The position numbers were made by a program, and so were the translations under genes. Of a stretch of DNA of 64,000 nucleotides, positions 9,462 through 18,847 are shown in pieces. Source of the stretch: Pedobacter changchengzhani (lineage in GTDB: Bacteria; Bacteroidota; Bacteroidia; Sphingobacteriales; Sphingobacteriaceae); assembly GCF_004354365.1 (NCBI RefSeq), contig NZ_SJCY01000006.1, positions 1-64,000 of the forward strand. Reading direction: 5' to 3'. The notes under the pieces are model-generated. The model did not search any database. It saw only the letters and a program-made list of their open reading frames with translations, and was not told the origin of the DNA. Position 1 is the first letter of the stretch, and each line of letters opens with the position of its first letter.

Positions 9462-9636
9462 AATCTTAATTTTTAATAATCTGCAATAATGGTCTATTCA
9501 AATTATTAGTCCATTTTTTTATGCTATGTTAGTAACAAACTTTCAATCTTCATTGTTTTAATAATCTGCTTGGGTGATAAATTCAATTTACAAATAATCA
9601 CATTTTAGTAACACAATTATTCGCCTAAAATTCGGC

Positions 9637-10878
9637 CTAATTATAAAGCAAATATTTCTTTCTCATTGTTTTGTAGGCGTTTAATCCGGGTGCCCAACTT
9701 GCTCTAATTTCCTTTTCAGTTTTGCCAGCAATTACCTGTTCTCTAAAATCTTTTACACCAACTAATCGTTCTATTATGCCCATTTCTTTGCTCAATTTAT
9801 TATTAAAAAAATCTTCTCTTCTTGGCGATGCATTATATAATTCAATTAGCCAGCTGATGTTAAGTTGTTTGGTTTTTTTTAAAAGTGCAACATTATAATT
9901 TCTTAAATCTAATCCATAGCAAGTTTGGTTTTGAAATAGTGGCGTTTCAGCCATTCCCTTTATACTTTTTGGAGTAAAAGAAAAATCGTATTTGTCTTTT
10001 AAATAAGGTGCGCCAAGTACGGTAAATGGGTATTTAGTGCCTCTGCCCAGATTTATATAAGTGCCTTCGAATAAACAGGTGCTTGGGTAAAGCATGATAG
10101 ATTGCTGGGTATTTAAGTTTGGCGATGGTTTGATAGGAAGAATATAATCCATATTATGATCGTAATTGACCATTTTAATGATGTTTATCTTGCATTTTAC
10201 ACTATTTTTAAGCCAACCTTCGCCGTTTAACATTTGCGCATATTCACCCACCGTTAAACCATGTGAAATTGGAATAGGCTGTAAACCAATACCCGATTTG
10301 AATTTTGGATCTAAAATTGGCCCATCAATTAAATAACCATTTGGGTTAGGTCTATCCAATATTAAAAGCGTTTTATTATTGGCTGCGCAAGCTTCCATTA
10401 CGTACTGCAACGTATTTATGTAAGTATAAAAACGAACGCCAACGTCTTGAATATCAAAAATCATAATGTCGATGTCACTTAAATCCTCTGCAGTTGGCGT
10501 GCTGTGTTTGCCATAAAGCGAAATGGCTTTGATGCCAGTTTTCACATCCACCGCATCATTTACGGATACGCCTGCACTTGCATCACCCCTAAAACCGTGC
10601 TCGGGACCAAATATTTTTTCAATTTTAATGCCTCTTTTTAGTAAACTATCAACAACTGTTTGATTACCAATTATTGATGTTGGATTAACAACCATGCCCA
10701 CACGCTTACCTGTTAGCAGAGGTAGATATTTTTCAGTTTGCGCTGCTCCAGTTTTCAGTACGGATGTGACAACATCCATTTTTTGGTGCTGTATTTTTTC
10801 ATTAACTGCTTTTTTTTGCTGGCCACATGCAGAAAAACTAATTAAAAAAGATAATATTAAGTGATTGTATATGTTCAT
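9637..10878 (-). CDS. NamZ-like exo-beta-N-acetylmuramidase lipoprotein (DUF1343)
   Basis: It is predicted to remove N-acetylmuramic acid from the non-reducing ends of peptidoglycan fragments in wall recycling, the role shown for NamZ of this family (GH171, formerly DUF1343). The N-terminus is a lipoprotein signal with lipobox SFSAC and Cys near 18, so it probably sits on a membrane facing the periplasm. Family blocks seen include GKRVGMVVNPTSI, IFGPEHGFRGDASAG, IFDIQDVGVRFYTYI and GRGTKYPFTVLGAPYL. Length of 413 residues is normal. It stands alone. Confidence 0.9.
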   Translation of the reverse strand: MNIYNHLILSFLISFSACGQQKKAVNEKIQHQKMDVVTSVLKTGAAQTEKYLPLLTGKRVGMVVNPTSIIGNQTVVDSLLKRGIKIEKIFGPEHGFRGDASAGVSVNDAVDVKTGIKAISLYGKHSTPTAEDLSDIDIMIFDIQDVGVRFYTYINTLQYVMEACAANNKTLLILDRPNPNGYLIDGPILDPKFKSGIGLQPIPISHGLTVGEYAQMLNGEGWLKNSVKCKINIIKMVNYDHNMDYILPIKPSPNLNTQQSIMLYPSTCLFEGTYINLGRGTKYPFTVLGAPYLKDKYDFSFTPKSIKGMAETPLFQNQTCYGLDLRNYNVALLKKTKQLNISWLIELYNASPRREDFFNNKLSKEMGIIERLVGVKDFREQVIAGKTEKEIRASWAPGLNAYKTMRKKYLLYN

Positions 10879-11056
10879 ATATCAATAAATTCAAATTTTG
10901 ATTTAAGATAACAAGTTTCAACCATTATAGGCAAAAAAGTTTGAAATGTAGTTAATTTTTGGGTTTTCGAAGGATCAACGCACAATTTTTTATCAAATAA
11001 AATGTCTTATTATAAAAGCAAATCCTCATTTTTGCGAACAAGTAAAACTACGTAAT

Positions 11057-12277
11057 TTGAATTTCGAATATTTTATAGCCAGTAGGATAGCCATTAAATC
11101 AGAACGAACTTTTTCAAAGCTCATTGTTCGCATTGCGATAGCGGGAGTGATGCTTAGTTTGGCCGTTATGATTTTGTCGATTGCTATTATTAAAGGTTTT
11201 AAAACTGAAATTCAAGATAAAGTTCGAGGCTTTTTGGGTGATGTTCAAGTGATTCGGTACGATTTGAATAATTCTTTTGAGCATTCGCCTTTTATTTTGG
11301 ATGCAGAAACGCAAAAAAAATTAAAAAGTAATCCTAACATAACAACTTTTTACCCAATAGCCACTAAACCGGCAATAATTTCGGCTAATAAGGAAATTGA
11401 AGGAATTAATTTTAAGGGAGTAGATAAAAATTACAATTGGGCTTACATAAAGGATCATCTAATAAGCGGTAGAACGATAAATTTTAGCGATAGCGCTAAG
11501 GCGATGCAAGAGCTTTTAATTTCTAGCTACACGGCGAACCGCGTAAAGCTTAAAACTGGCGATAGTTTTATCATGTATTTTGTGCAGGATCCGCCTCGTA
11601 AAAGAAAGTTCAAAATTGTTGGGGTTTACGATATTGGCGTAGAAGAAATTGATAAAGGTTTTGTTTTGGGCGATATTAATATTGTTAAGCGATTAAACAA
11701 TTGGCAATCCAATCAAATTGGCGGTATTGAAATTAAAATTAAAGATTTCAATAATCTTAAAACGGTATCGGATGATATTTTTGATAATCTGCCAACCAAT
11801 CTTCGTTCGTTTTCCATTAGAGAAAATTTTCCAAATATTTTTACTTGGCTGGCGCTTTTAGATGTGAACACCAACGTATTGCTAGTGTTAATGCTAATTG
11901 TTGGCGTAATTAATATGGTAACTGCTTTACTGATTATGATTTTAGAACGAACCAATATGATTGGAATGTTAAAATCTTTCGGCTCGAGTAACTTTAGTAT
12001 TATGAAAATATTTTTAATTAACGCGGTCTATTTAATAGGAATTGGCTTGCTTTTCGGTAATATTTTAGGGTTAGGATTGGGTTTTCTACAACAATACACC
12101 CATATTTTTAAACTCAACCAAACCAATTATTTTTTAGCTTATGTACCCATCGAGATCCATTTTATTGATGTGGTATTGCTGAACATAATTACCGTGGTTG
12201 TGTGTTTAGTTGTGCTAATTATTCCATCGCTATTGATTAGCAAAGTTTCGCCATTAAAGGCAATTAGGTTTAAATAG
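11057..12277 (+). CDS. LolE/FtsX-like ABC transporter permease
   Basis: This is an inner-membrane permease of the MacB/LolCE class, expected to help extract lipoproteins. One N-terminal helix (about 22-45) is followed by a large periplasmic MacB-PCD domain and three C-terminal helices (about 270-300, 315-345, 370-400), the FtsX arrangement. No ATPase is adjacent, which is usual for this lineage. The start is a TTG: the family N-terminus (MNFEYFIASRIAIKSERTFS) begins exactly there and no in-frame ATG lies between it and the upstream stop. Confidence 0.9.
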   Translation: MNFEYFIASRIAIKSERTFSKLIVRIAIAGVMLSLAVMILSIAIIKGFKTEIQDKVRGFLGDVQVIRYDLNNSFEHSPFILDAETQKKLKSNPNITTFYPIATKPAIISANKEIEGINFKGVDKNYNWAYIKDHLISGRTINFSDSAKAMQELLISSYTANRVKLKTGDSFIMYFVQDPPRKRKFKIVGVYDIGVEEIDKGFVLGDINIVKRLNNWQSNQIGGIEIKIKDFNNLKTVSDDIFDNLPTNLRSFSIRENFPNIFTWLALLDVNTNVLLVLMLIVGVINMVTALLIMILERTNMIGMLKSFGSSNFSIMKIFLINAVYLIGIGLLFGNILGLGLGFLQQYTHIFKLNQTNYFLAYVPIEIHFIDVVLLNIITVVVCLVVLIIPSLLISKVSPLKAIRFK

Positions 12278-12521
12278 AGAGATTTATTAGAAAAGCAAGT
12301 TCCTGTAATCATCGGATTCATCAGCCCCGCTTTTTGCTAAAAACTTCGCAGAAAAAGTTCGTTTACCGCGTCAATCGGGTTTATTTAACTTTGGCTAGTA
12401 TGGCTATTATCGGCTAAATGCAAAACGCCCTAAGCTCGTTTACCGTTAAAAAAGATCAGCTGTTTCACCTAATATCTGTGCTCATCCTTTTTATCTGTGG
12501 TAAAATCTTCAGTAAAAAACC
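12278..12521. other. Intergenic region with no gene seen
   Basis: The stretch lies between the ends of the convergent permease and truA genes. It contains short degenerate intergenic sequence (for example TATCTGTGGTAAAATCTT near 12490) but no ORF with recognisable content and no clear terminator. Confidence 0.5.
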
Positions 12522-13322
12522 CTAAATCGAAACCCAACTCGTTCCTTCCATTACCGAAACTAAATCGGTACGTGGCGCAAGGTTTAAATACGGATAGGTA
12601 ACTTTTGATAAATATAATCCCGTAGGACGAGCAGGAGCAACTACATTGTCGATTTCTAAGTTAATAAAATGGCTTTCAAACTCATCAATACTAAGTTCGC
12701 CTTTGCCAATTTTTATTAGCTGACCTACAATAATACGGATCATTTTACCTAAAAAACGGTTGCTGGCAATGTGGAAGCGGATTCTATCTTCTTTGTCGTT
12801 TACGAGCAAATCTGCTTCCATTACGTTGCAGTTAGTATGTTCGTATTTATTTGGATGCGTACAAAAAGCACGGTAATCTTTATATTTTGTTAACAAGTTT
12901 ACAGCCGATTTCATCTGATTTAAATCAAGATTACTTTCTTGATAAAAAGAACTTTGATTACTTAAAAATGGGTCTTTATAAGTATGAATGAAGTAATCGT
13001 ATTTACGCTGCACAGCATCAAAACGTGCGTGTGCTTTGGGTTCAACTTTTACAATGTCAAAAACAGCAATGCTATCTGGCAAAACTTTGTTTAAACGAAA
13101 TAGTAAATCAAAGTCAAATTCTTTTGCCAAATTAACATGAAAAAAGAACTGACTTGCATGTACTTCCGCATCTGTTCTCCCACAGCCATAAATTGGAATC
13201 GCTATTTTAAAGATTTTAAAAAGAGCCTGTTCAATAACCTCTTGCACGCTTTTAGCATCGGGTTGACGTTGCCAACCACTAAAATATTGACCTTGATAGG
13301 CGATGTGAAAAAAATATCTCAT
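12522..13322 (-). CDS. truA: tRNA pseudouridine(38-40) synthase
   Basis: It converts uridines 38-40 in the anticodon arm of tRNAs to pseudouridine. The catalytic aspartate is Asp51 in YGCGRTDAEVHASQFF. The family N-terminus (IAYQGQYFSGWQRQP) and the later block RFHIASNRFLGKMIRIIVGQLIKIGKG are present. Length of 266 residues is normal. It is a single gene, divergent from the ychJ-like gene. Confidence 0.96.
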   Translation of the reverse strand: MRYFFHIAYQGQYFSGWQRQPDAKSVQEVIEQALFKIFKIAIPIYGCGRTDAEVHASQFFFHVNLAKEFDFDLLFRLNKVLPDSIAVFDIVKVEPKAHARFDAVQRKYDYFIHTYKDPFLSNQSSFYQESNLDLNQMKSAVNLLTKYKDYRAFCTHPNKYEHTNCNVMEADLLVNDKEDRIRFHIASNRFLGKMIRIIVGQLIKIGKGELSIDEFESHFINLEIDNVVAPARPTGLYLSKVTYPYLNLAPRTDLVSVMEGTSWVSI

Positions 13323-13373
13323 TATAATTTAATGCAATTTTACTAAAATTTTAGCGTCCGTAATATTTAATCC

Positions 13374-13381
13374 TAATTTTG
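13374..13381 (+). promoter_or_regulatory. Probable -7 element of the ychJ-like gene
   Basis: TAATTTTG matches TAnnTTTG, 30 bases before the ATG at 13411. The -33 region is only TTTT/TTTA-like, so this is a moderate call. Confidence 0.4.
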
Positions 13382-13410
13382 TTGTGGAGATTATTTTTTA
13401 AAACTCAATT

Positions 13411-13794
13411 ATGGATAATTCGATTTGTGCTTGCGGTAGCTTTTTAGCTTACAAGTATTGTTGCGAGCCTTACCACCTTAAAACGAAAGTTGCGCCAACC
13501 GCCGAAGCTTTAATGCGATCGAGATATACTGCTTTTGTAGTTCAAAATGCAGATTATTTATATGAAACTACTTTTCCGACCAAAAGAGGAGAAAATTCTA
13601 GAAAAAGCTACTTAAAAAGTGCTAAAAATACAAAGTGGGTTAAGTTAGAAATACTTTTTGCAGATTTTGATGTGGTTGAATTTAAAGCGTATTATTTAAA
13701 TAGCCATTTGAAAACAGCAGTTTTGCACGAAAAATCTAACTTTAAATTAGAAAATGGATTGTGGTATTATGTTGATGGTGAGTTTTATTTATAA
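13411..13794 (+). CDS. YchJ-family SEC-C motif protein (UPF0225)
   Basis: This is a small protein of unknown function with an N-terminal zinc-binding SEC-C motif (CACGSFLAYKYCCEPYH), followed by the YchJ fold (about 25-127), a nuclear transport factor 2-like domain. The segment APTAEALMRSRYTAFV is a family signature. Length 127 is typical. Its stop overlaps the end of the convergent ATPase gene by six bases. Confidence 0.88.
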   Translation: MDNSICACGSFLAYKYCCEPYHLKTKVAPTAEALMRSRYTAFVVQNADYLYETTFPTKRGENSRKSYLKSAKNTKWVKLEILFADFDVVEFKAYYLNSHLKTAVLHEKSNFKLENGLWYYVDGEFYL

Positions 13795-14913
13795 TAGAAA
13801 TTGGGTGATGTTTTCTGGTGTGATTATTTTTGTTTCTACATTCTTATAAGCTTCTAAAAACGATTTCGGAAATTTTGCTGTTGATTTTGAATTCCATTTT
13901 ATCTCATAAGCTTTCATTAATCCATTTCGCTCCTCTATGTAATCTATTTCTTGTTGTGCATGTGTACGCCAAAAATATTGATTGCAATTAATCTCGCTAT
14001 AAGCAAGAAATTTAACCCGCTCACTAATTACAAAGTTCTCCCAAAGTGCTCCAATATCCTGCCTAAGTGTTGCCGGACTAAATTGGTTTATTACTGCATT
14101 TCTTATTCCATTATCATAAAAATATATCTTTCTGCTTTTCTTCAATTCATTTCTTAAATTTCTGCTTAAAGCACCTAACCTAAAAACAATAAAAGCCTTT
14201 TCTAATAACCCAATATATCTTTCTGTTGTTTGATTATCTAAACCTGTGATTTGTCCGAGTTCGCTGTAAGAAACCTCATTGCCAACTTGAAAAGCCAAAG
14301 CTTGAATTAATTTTTCCATTTTTTCTGGCTTTTGGATTTTCTCCCAAGTTAAAATATCTTTATATAAGTAACTATCAGATAACTGTTTAAGCCTTATTTC
14401 TTCTTCACCAGGATTATTTACAATTTCAGGATAGTAGCCATATACTAATCGATGATTTAAAAGTCTTTTTTCATTTATTACACCATGTTCTTCAACCATC
14501 TCTCCAAACGAAAATGGAAATAATTGATATTCCCATTTTCTCCCCGTTAATGGTTCATTTATATGGTTTGCAAGTTCAAATGCAGATGAGCCTGTTGCTA
14601 TTACTTTTACATCTTTTAATTGATCTATTATTAATTTTATAGCTAAACCTATGTTATCAATTCTCTGTGCTTCATCAATAATTAGTGTCTTTGCTTTTCC
14701 CAAGAGAGAACGTAACGATGTTGATGTTGTATTTGATAATATGCTTCTAATATCAGCGTCATCTCCGTTCCACCAAATTATAGGTTGAGCAAATTTATTA
14801 GAAAGCTGTTGCAATAGCGTGCTTTTTCCAACTTGTCTTGGACCTAAAAGAATAATGGCTTTTGCATCTTTTAAATGTTTTTGAACTGATGATGATATAG
14901 CTCTTGAAATCAT
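13789..14913 (-). CDS. AAA_14/DUF4143 ATPase
   Basis: This is a predicted ATPase of the large, poorly understood family that combines an AAA_14 domain (1-about 170) with a C-terminal DUF4143 PD-(D/E)XK-like domain (about 200-345). The Walker A motif is LLGPRQVGKST and Walker B is TLIIDEAQRI. The C-terminal domain contains EINCNQYFWRTHAQQEIDYIEE. The ATG at 14913 puts the start just before the domain (MISRAISSSVQKH); an upstream frame start would run through the palindrome at 14927-14988. It is isolated among housekeeping genes and bounded by that palindrome, which suggests separate acquisition or self-regulation. Confidence 0.88.
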   Translation of the reverse strand: MISRAISSSVQKHLKDAKAIILLGPRQVGKSTLLQQLSNKFAQPIIWWNGDDADIRSILSNTTSTSLRSLLGKAKTLIIDEAQRIDNIGLAIKLIIDQLKDVKVIATGSSAFELANHINEPLTGRKWEYQLFPFSFGEMVEEHGVINEKRLLNHRLVYGYYPEIVNNPGEEEIRLKQLSDSYLYKDILTWEKIQKPEKMEKLIQALAFQVGNEVSYSELGQITGLDNQTTERYIGLLEKAFIVFRLGALSRNLRNELKKSRKIYFYDNGIRNAVINQFSPATLRQDIGALWENFVISERVKFLAYSEINCNQYFWRTHAQQEIDYIEERNGLMKAYEIKWNSKSTAKFPKSFLEAYKNVETKIITPENITQFLL

Positions 14914-14926
14914 GATATAAGTATGT

Positions 14927-14988
14927 AATCGCAAATTTAATATAAATTCTGCGAATACAATCGCAAAATTCATATTAAATTTGCGATT
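14927..14988. repeat. Large imperfect palindrome upstream of the DUF4143 ATPase
   Basis: The 17-base arms AATCGCAAATTTAATAT (14927-14943) and ATATTAAATTTGCGATT (14972-14988) are exact inverted repeats. Inside them AATTCTGCGA (14945-14954) and TCGCAAAATT (14961-14970) pair with one mismatch. It covers the presumed promoter of the ATPase gene, 13 bases before its ATG, so it may be an operator or an RNA hairpin in the leader. Confidence 0.75.
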
Positions 14989-15002
14989 TTGATAATTTTA
15001 AT

Positions 15003-15809
15003 CTACAACTTCTTAGCCTCATTCCAATATACATCCATTTCGGTAAGCGTCATATCGGCTAGTGCTTTTCCATTTTGTTTTGCTTTTTCTTCTAAATACT
15101 GAAAGCGTTTTATAAACTTTTTATTGGTTTTTTCCAATGCATTTTCTGGGTTGATGTTGATGAATCGAGCGTAATTAATCAACGAAAAAAGAACATCTCC
15201 AAATTCAGCCTCTGCTTTTTCTGCATCGATGGCTGTATGATCGGTTACATTAAATTCGTTTTTAAACTCTTGCAATTCTTCTTCAACCTTTTCCCAAACT
15301 TCTGTTTTGTTTTCCCAATCAAAACCTACACCGCGTGCTTTTTCTTGTATTCTTGATGCTTTTACCAATGCAGGCAATGATGACGGTACGCCAGCTAACA
15401 CAGATTTATTGCCTTCTTTAAGTTTTATTTGTTCCCAGTTGCGTTTAACATCATTTTCATCTTGCACGATAACATCGCCGTAAATATGTGGGTGGCGGTT
15501 TATTAATTTATCGCAAACACCATTTAATACATCAACGATATCGAAATCATTTGTTTCTGAGGCAATTCTAGCATAAAAAACTAAATGCATCATCACGTCG
15601 CCTAATTCTTTTTTAACTTCATTTAAATCGCCTTCTAAAATTGCATCGCTCAACTCATAAGTTTCTTCAATGGTTAAATGGCGCAAGGTTTCCATGGTTT
15701 GTTTTTTATCCCATGGGCATTGCGTACGCAAAGTATCTAAAACGGTAAGTAACCGGTTGAAAGCATCAGCTGGATTACCAGCATTTGCTGGAATTGGATT
15801 GTTAGGCAT
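15003..15809 (-). CDS. mazG: Nucleoside triphosphate pyrophosphohydrolase MazG
   Basis: It hydrolyses (d)NTPs to monophosphates plus pyrophosphate, a house-cleaning role. Two tandem MazG domains are present (about 20-115 and 160-255). The first carries the motif EETYELSDAI...ELGDVMMHLVF with the metal-binding EExxE and ExxD residues. The second has a matching EEELQEF...EAEFGDVLFSLINYAR. The TLRTQCPWDKKQT signature at the N-terminus is diagnostic. It is 268 residues long, as in other Bacteroidota. Confidence 0.95.
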   Translation of the reverse strand: MPNNPIPANAGNPADAFNRLLTVLDTLRTQCPWDKKQTMETLRHLTIEETYELSDAILEGDLNEVKKELGDVMMHLVFYARIASETNDFDIVDVLNGVCDKLINRHPHIYGDVIVQDENDVKRNWEQIKLKEGNKSVLAGVPSSLPALVKASRIQEKARGVGFDWENKTEVWEKVEEELQEFKNEFNVTDHTAIDAEKAEAEFGDVLFSLINYARFININPENALEKTNKKFIKRFQYLEEKAKQNGKALADMTLTEMDVYWNEAKKL

Positions 15810-15874
15810 TTCTTTATTTTTATATCACGGCAAAAAATATAAAATTTTAGCGCCGTTTTGGTTTAATTTCTTGT

Positions 15875-16324
15875 TTATCGAACGCTAAAATACCAAACCC
15901 AAGCCATTAAGAAAAATTGAAATGGAATTCTAAACCATAAATATTTAACGCCTGGACCAGCTTTGTAAAGATTTTCGTAATTAATCTTATTTTTTGCACT
16001 GTAAATATTAGCGGGTAAAATCAATAATAAAAATAGAATGATGGCTAATCCGGTGTAATATCTCGTCACTTCTAAACTTAAACCAATTGCAAATAAAACC
16101 TCTAAAATACCTGTTAGAGTAATAATTTTTGTTTTTTTAGGGATAAATAGCGGTAGCATTGCTGCCATACTGGTTTTAAACTTAAAATGGCCCATCGCTG
16201 TAAAAAGAAGCATAATACTCATTGCAAAGTTGCCCGCAAATAATGAGCTTTTGTAGCTATCGGTATATTTTCCAATTAATAATAAACACACGAACGACAG
16301 CAGTAAAATGACTAAGGGTTTCAA
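15875..16324 (-). CDS. DoxX-like membrane protein
   Basis: This 149-residue inner-membrane protein has four predicted helices (about 3-22, 30-50, 68-90, 92-112, with another hydrophobic stretch near 130-148). The pattern FAMSIMLLFTAMGHFKF...LEVLFAIGL resembles DoxX/DoxD-like proteins. Substrate and role are unknown. It is the last gene of a three-gene minus-strand operon, two bases after the 98-residue membrane protein. Confidence 0.7.
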   Translation of the reverse strand: MKPLVILLLSFVCLLLIGKYTDSYKSSLFAGNFAMSIMLLFTAMGHFKFKTSMAAMLPLFIPKKTKIITLTGILEVLFAIGLSLEVTRYYTGLAIILFLLLILPANIYSAKNKINYENLYKAGPGVKYLWFRIPFQFFLMAWVWYFSVR

Positions 16325-16326
16325 AT

Positions 16327-16623
16327 TTAACTGATGATGTTAAAGGCGATTAATAGCGTTGCGGTAAACAAAACCACCAGTCCTGATAAAAATATTATAT
16401 CTGCAAATTTTTCTAATTGTTGACTTTTCAAGCGCGTTCTTCGCATCGAAATAAAAGATAGGATGCAACTTGTCATAAAAATAATGATTGCTACAACAGC
16501 AAATTCATCAATTAATGAGTTATCAGATAAATTTAGTTTTTTTAATGATGTTAATACGATAAAACAAATACCAAGTAAGTTGGCAGAAGTGGTAAGAATA
16601 TGTGGTGAACGGTTTTCGGACAT
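16327..16623 (-). CDS. Small three-helix membrane protein, unknown
   Basis: This 98-residue protein has three hydrophobic segments (about 10-30, 40-60, 76-96) and a basic loop MRRTRLKSQQ. I do not recognise a named family. It sits one base downstream of the AI-2E transporter stop and two bases before the DoxX-like gene, so it is translated as part of that operon. Confidence 0.75.
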   Translation of the reverse strand: MSENRSPHILTTSANLLGICFIVLTSLKKLNLSDNSLIDEFAVVAIIIFMTSCILSFISMRRTRLKSQQLEKFADIIFLSGLVVLFTATLLIAFNIIS

Positions 16624-16624
16624 T

Positions 16625-17737
16625 TTATTCTTGCTCCTCTAACTTAATTTTTTTAGTGATGCGATATACGCGTCGCTTCTTTTCTGGTTTGTGCCCTTCG
16701 CCCATTAAAATGCCCCAAGGCTTTAAATTATCAACCCGATCAAAAATTATTTTTGCCACTGCTAAATATGGAATGCACAAAAACATACCAGAAATACCCC
16801 AAATCATTTCGCCGACAACAATGCCAATAAAAGCAATTAATGCATTAATTTTTACTTTTGAGCCTACAACTAAAGGCATCAAAATATTTCCATCTATAGC
16901 ATGTACGCCAATAAATGCAAATAATACGAGTAGAACTTTTCCTGCTCCGGCGGTTGCAAAAGTAATCAGACAGCTAATTAACAGTGCGAAAAATATCCCT
17001 AGATAAGGTACTACATTAAATATCCCAGCAACTAAACCTAGCAATATTGCGTATTTAACGCCCATAATACTTAAAATGGTCATCAATAACGTAGTCACAA
17101 TTAGCATCTGCAAGAAAAGCCCGATGATGTATTTTTTAATGATGTACTGAATTTGCGAAACAATTTCACCTACTTTTTCTTTATAATCTTCTTTAAAAAC
17201 CGACACTAAAAAAGTGAATAATTTTCTTCTATAATTTAAAATAAAAAATGTAAAAAGTAAGGTAAAACCTAAAAACATTAGGGTTGAAGAAAGTGTTGCC
17301 AAGGTTGTTGCAACAATTGCTGCGCTAGTTGCTAAAGCTTTTTCGGTGCTATCGTTTAAATAAGAAAGTTGTTTCTCGGCATTTACATTAAAAGTAGAAG
17401 AAATCCAGTGTTGCAACTCGTGGAAAGAAACATTTGCCTTGTTTTTTAATAATGGCCAATCGGCCCATAAATCGCTAATTTGGTTGGCGAAGAAATATAA
17501 AATGCTACCAATAACGGCAATCATTAAAATGACAGAAACAATGGTCGAAAAACTCCTCTTAAACCTAAATCTCTGCTCTAAATAATTGGCTACAGGCAAT
17601 AATAATATGGCCATTAAAAAAGAGAAAAATAGCGGTGCCAATAACGACTGACCTAAAATTAAAATGTAGGTTATACTGATTAAACAAAACAGAACGAGTG
17701 CCAGTTTTGGTAAAAAAGAGAGTTTGTCTTTCATCAA
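16625..17737 (-). CDS. AI-2E family transporter
   Basis: This polytopic inner-membrane protein belongs to the AI-2E/PerM family, whose members include exporters of autoinducer-2 and Na+/H+ antiporters. The actual substrate is unknown. About eight helices are visible, with the central soluble segment (about 80-150) and the C-terminal conserved PYLGIFFALLISCL...AIDGNILMPLVVGSKVKINALIAFIGIVVGEMIWGISGMFLCIPYLAV region. Length 370 is normal. It is first in a three-gene operon. Confidence 0.9.
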   Translation of the reverse strand: MMKDKLSFLPKLALVLFCLISITYILILGQSLLAPLFFSFLMAILLLPVANYLEQRFRFKRSFSTIVSVILMIAVIGSILYFFANQISDLWADWPLLKNKANVSFHELQHWISSTFNVNAEKQLSYLNDSTEKALATSAAIVATTLATLSSTLMFLGFTLLFTFFILNYRRKLFTFLVSVFKEDYKEKVGEIVSQIQYIIKKYIIGLFLQMLIVTTLLMTILSIMGVKYAILLGLVAGIFNVVPYLGIFFALLISCLITFATAGAGKVLLVLFAFIGVHAIDGNILMPLVVGSKVKINALIAFIGIVVGEMIWGISGMFLCIPYLAVAKIIFDRVDNLKPWGILMGEGHKPEKKRRVYRITKKIKLEEQE

Positions 17738-17794
17738 TGTGTAATTCTGTTTTGTAAAAATGCCATTTAATTTTTATAAATCTGCCATTTAAAT

Positions 17795-18742
17795 TTAATA
17801 GCTACTTGCTTTATTTAACAACGCAACATTTCCAACAGTAAGCTTTATACGAACAGCTGCTGTAAACGACTTTAATTGCTCTAAACCTGTAACACTTGCA
17901 ATTGGCGCAGTAATTTGAGGTTGCTGCATTAGCCACGCTAAAGCTACAGATGCAGGCTTGGTATGGTGTTGTGCAGCAATCTCATCGAGCGCATTTAAAA
18001 CTTTAAATCCTTGTTCGTTTAGGTATTTCTTCATACCATTTCCACGTTCACTTATTGCTAATTTACTTTCATCGCGATATTTTCCGGTTAGGAAACCGCT
18101 CGCTAACGAAAAGTAAGTGACAACGCCCAAGTTAAAATCTGCACAAATATTTTTATACTCGCTTTCAAATTTTTGTCTGTCCATTAAATTATACCCAGGC
18201 TGGTAAACTTGATATTGGGGTAGTTGGTTTTTTTTAGATGATAATAAAGCTTCCTCCAATCGGGCAGCTGAAAAATTTGAGGCACCGATCCAGCGTACTT
18301 TGCCATCCTTGATTAAGGTTTCATAAGCACCTAAAGTTTCTTCAACAGGTGTGGTTTCATCATCAAAGTGCGAGAAATACAGATCGATATAATCTGTTTT
18401 TAAGCGTGTTAAAGAATATTCTACTTGGTTGATGATGTAATCTTTTTTTAGCGATTTTCCATAACCTAAATCGCCACCAACTTTTGTAGCGATATAGACA
18501 TCATTACGTTTCTTCCTTTTTTGTAGCCAATTGCCAATAATGGTTTCCGATTCTCCACCTTTATTTCCTGGCGCCCAAACGGAGTACATATTTGCAGTAT
18601 CGATGAAATTAAAACCATCGGCTACGAAATTATCTAATATAGTGTGCGATTGTTGCTCGTCTATCGTCCACCCGAATACGTTTCCGCCCAATACAATTGG
18701 CGCAATATTTAAATCCGTTCCGCCTAAAATCTTTTTTTCCAT
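17795..18742 (-). CDS. Aldo/keto reductase
   Basis: This is an NADPH-dependent oxidoreductase of the aldo/keto reductase superfamily; substrate unknown. The catalytic tetrad is visible: Asp in NFIDTANMYSVW with Tyr four residues later, Lys in YIATKVGG, and His in IDLYFSHFDDET. The phosphate-binding end (ASVTGLEQLKSF) is present. I use the ATG at 18742 (MEKKILGGTDLNIAPIVLGG), which is the family start; the upstream in-frame start adds ten residues. Length 315 fits. Confidence 0.93.
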   Translation of the reverse strand: MEKKILGGTDLNIAPIVLGGNVFGWTIDEQQSHTILDNFVADGFNFIDTANMYSVWAPGNKGGESETIIGNWLQKRKKRNDVYIATKVGGDLGYGKSLKKDYIINQVEYSLTRLKTDYIDLYFSHFDDETTPVEETLGAYETLIKDGKVRWIGASNFSAARLEEALLSSKKNQLPQYQVYQPGYNLMDRQKFESEYKNICADFNLGVVTYFSLASGFLTGKYRDESKLAISERGNGMKKYLNEQGFKVLNALDEIAAQHHTKPASVALAWLMQQPQITAPIASVTGLEQLKSFTAAVRIKLTVGNVALLNKASSY

Positions 18743-18847
18743 TGTAAAATTATTTTGGTGAATAAACAACAATTATCCTTTCTGAGTTTTATAAAAGTAG
18801 TAGAAGATATGTCAATTTTTAACCGCTACCAAACGATTCACCACTCA

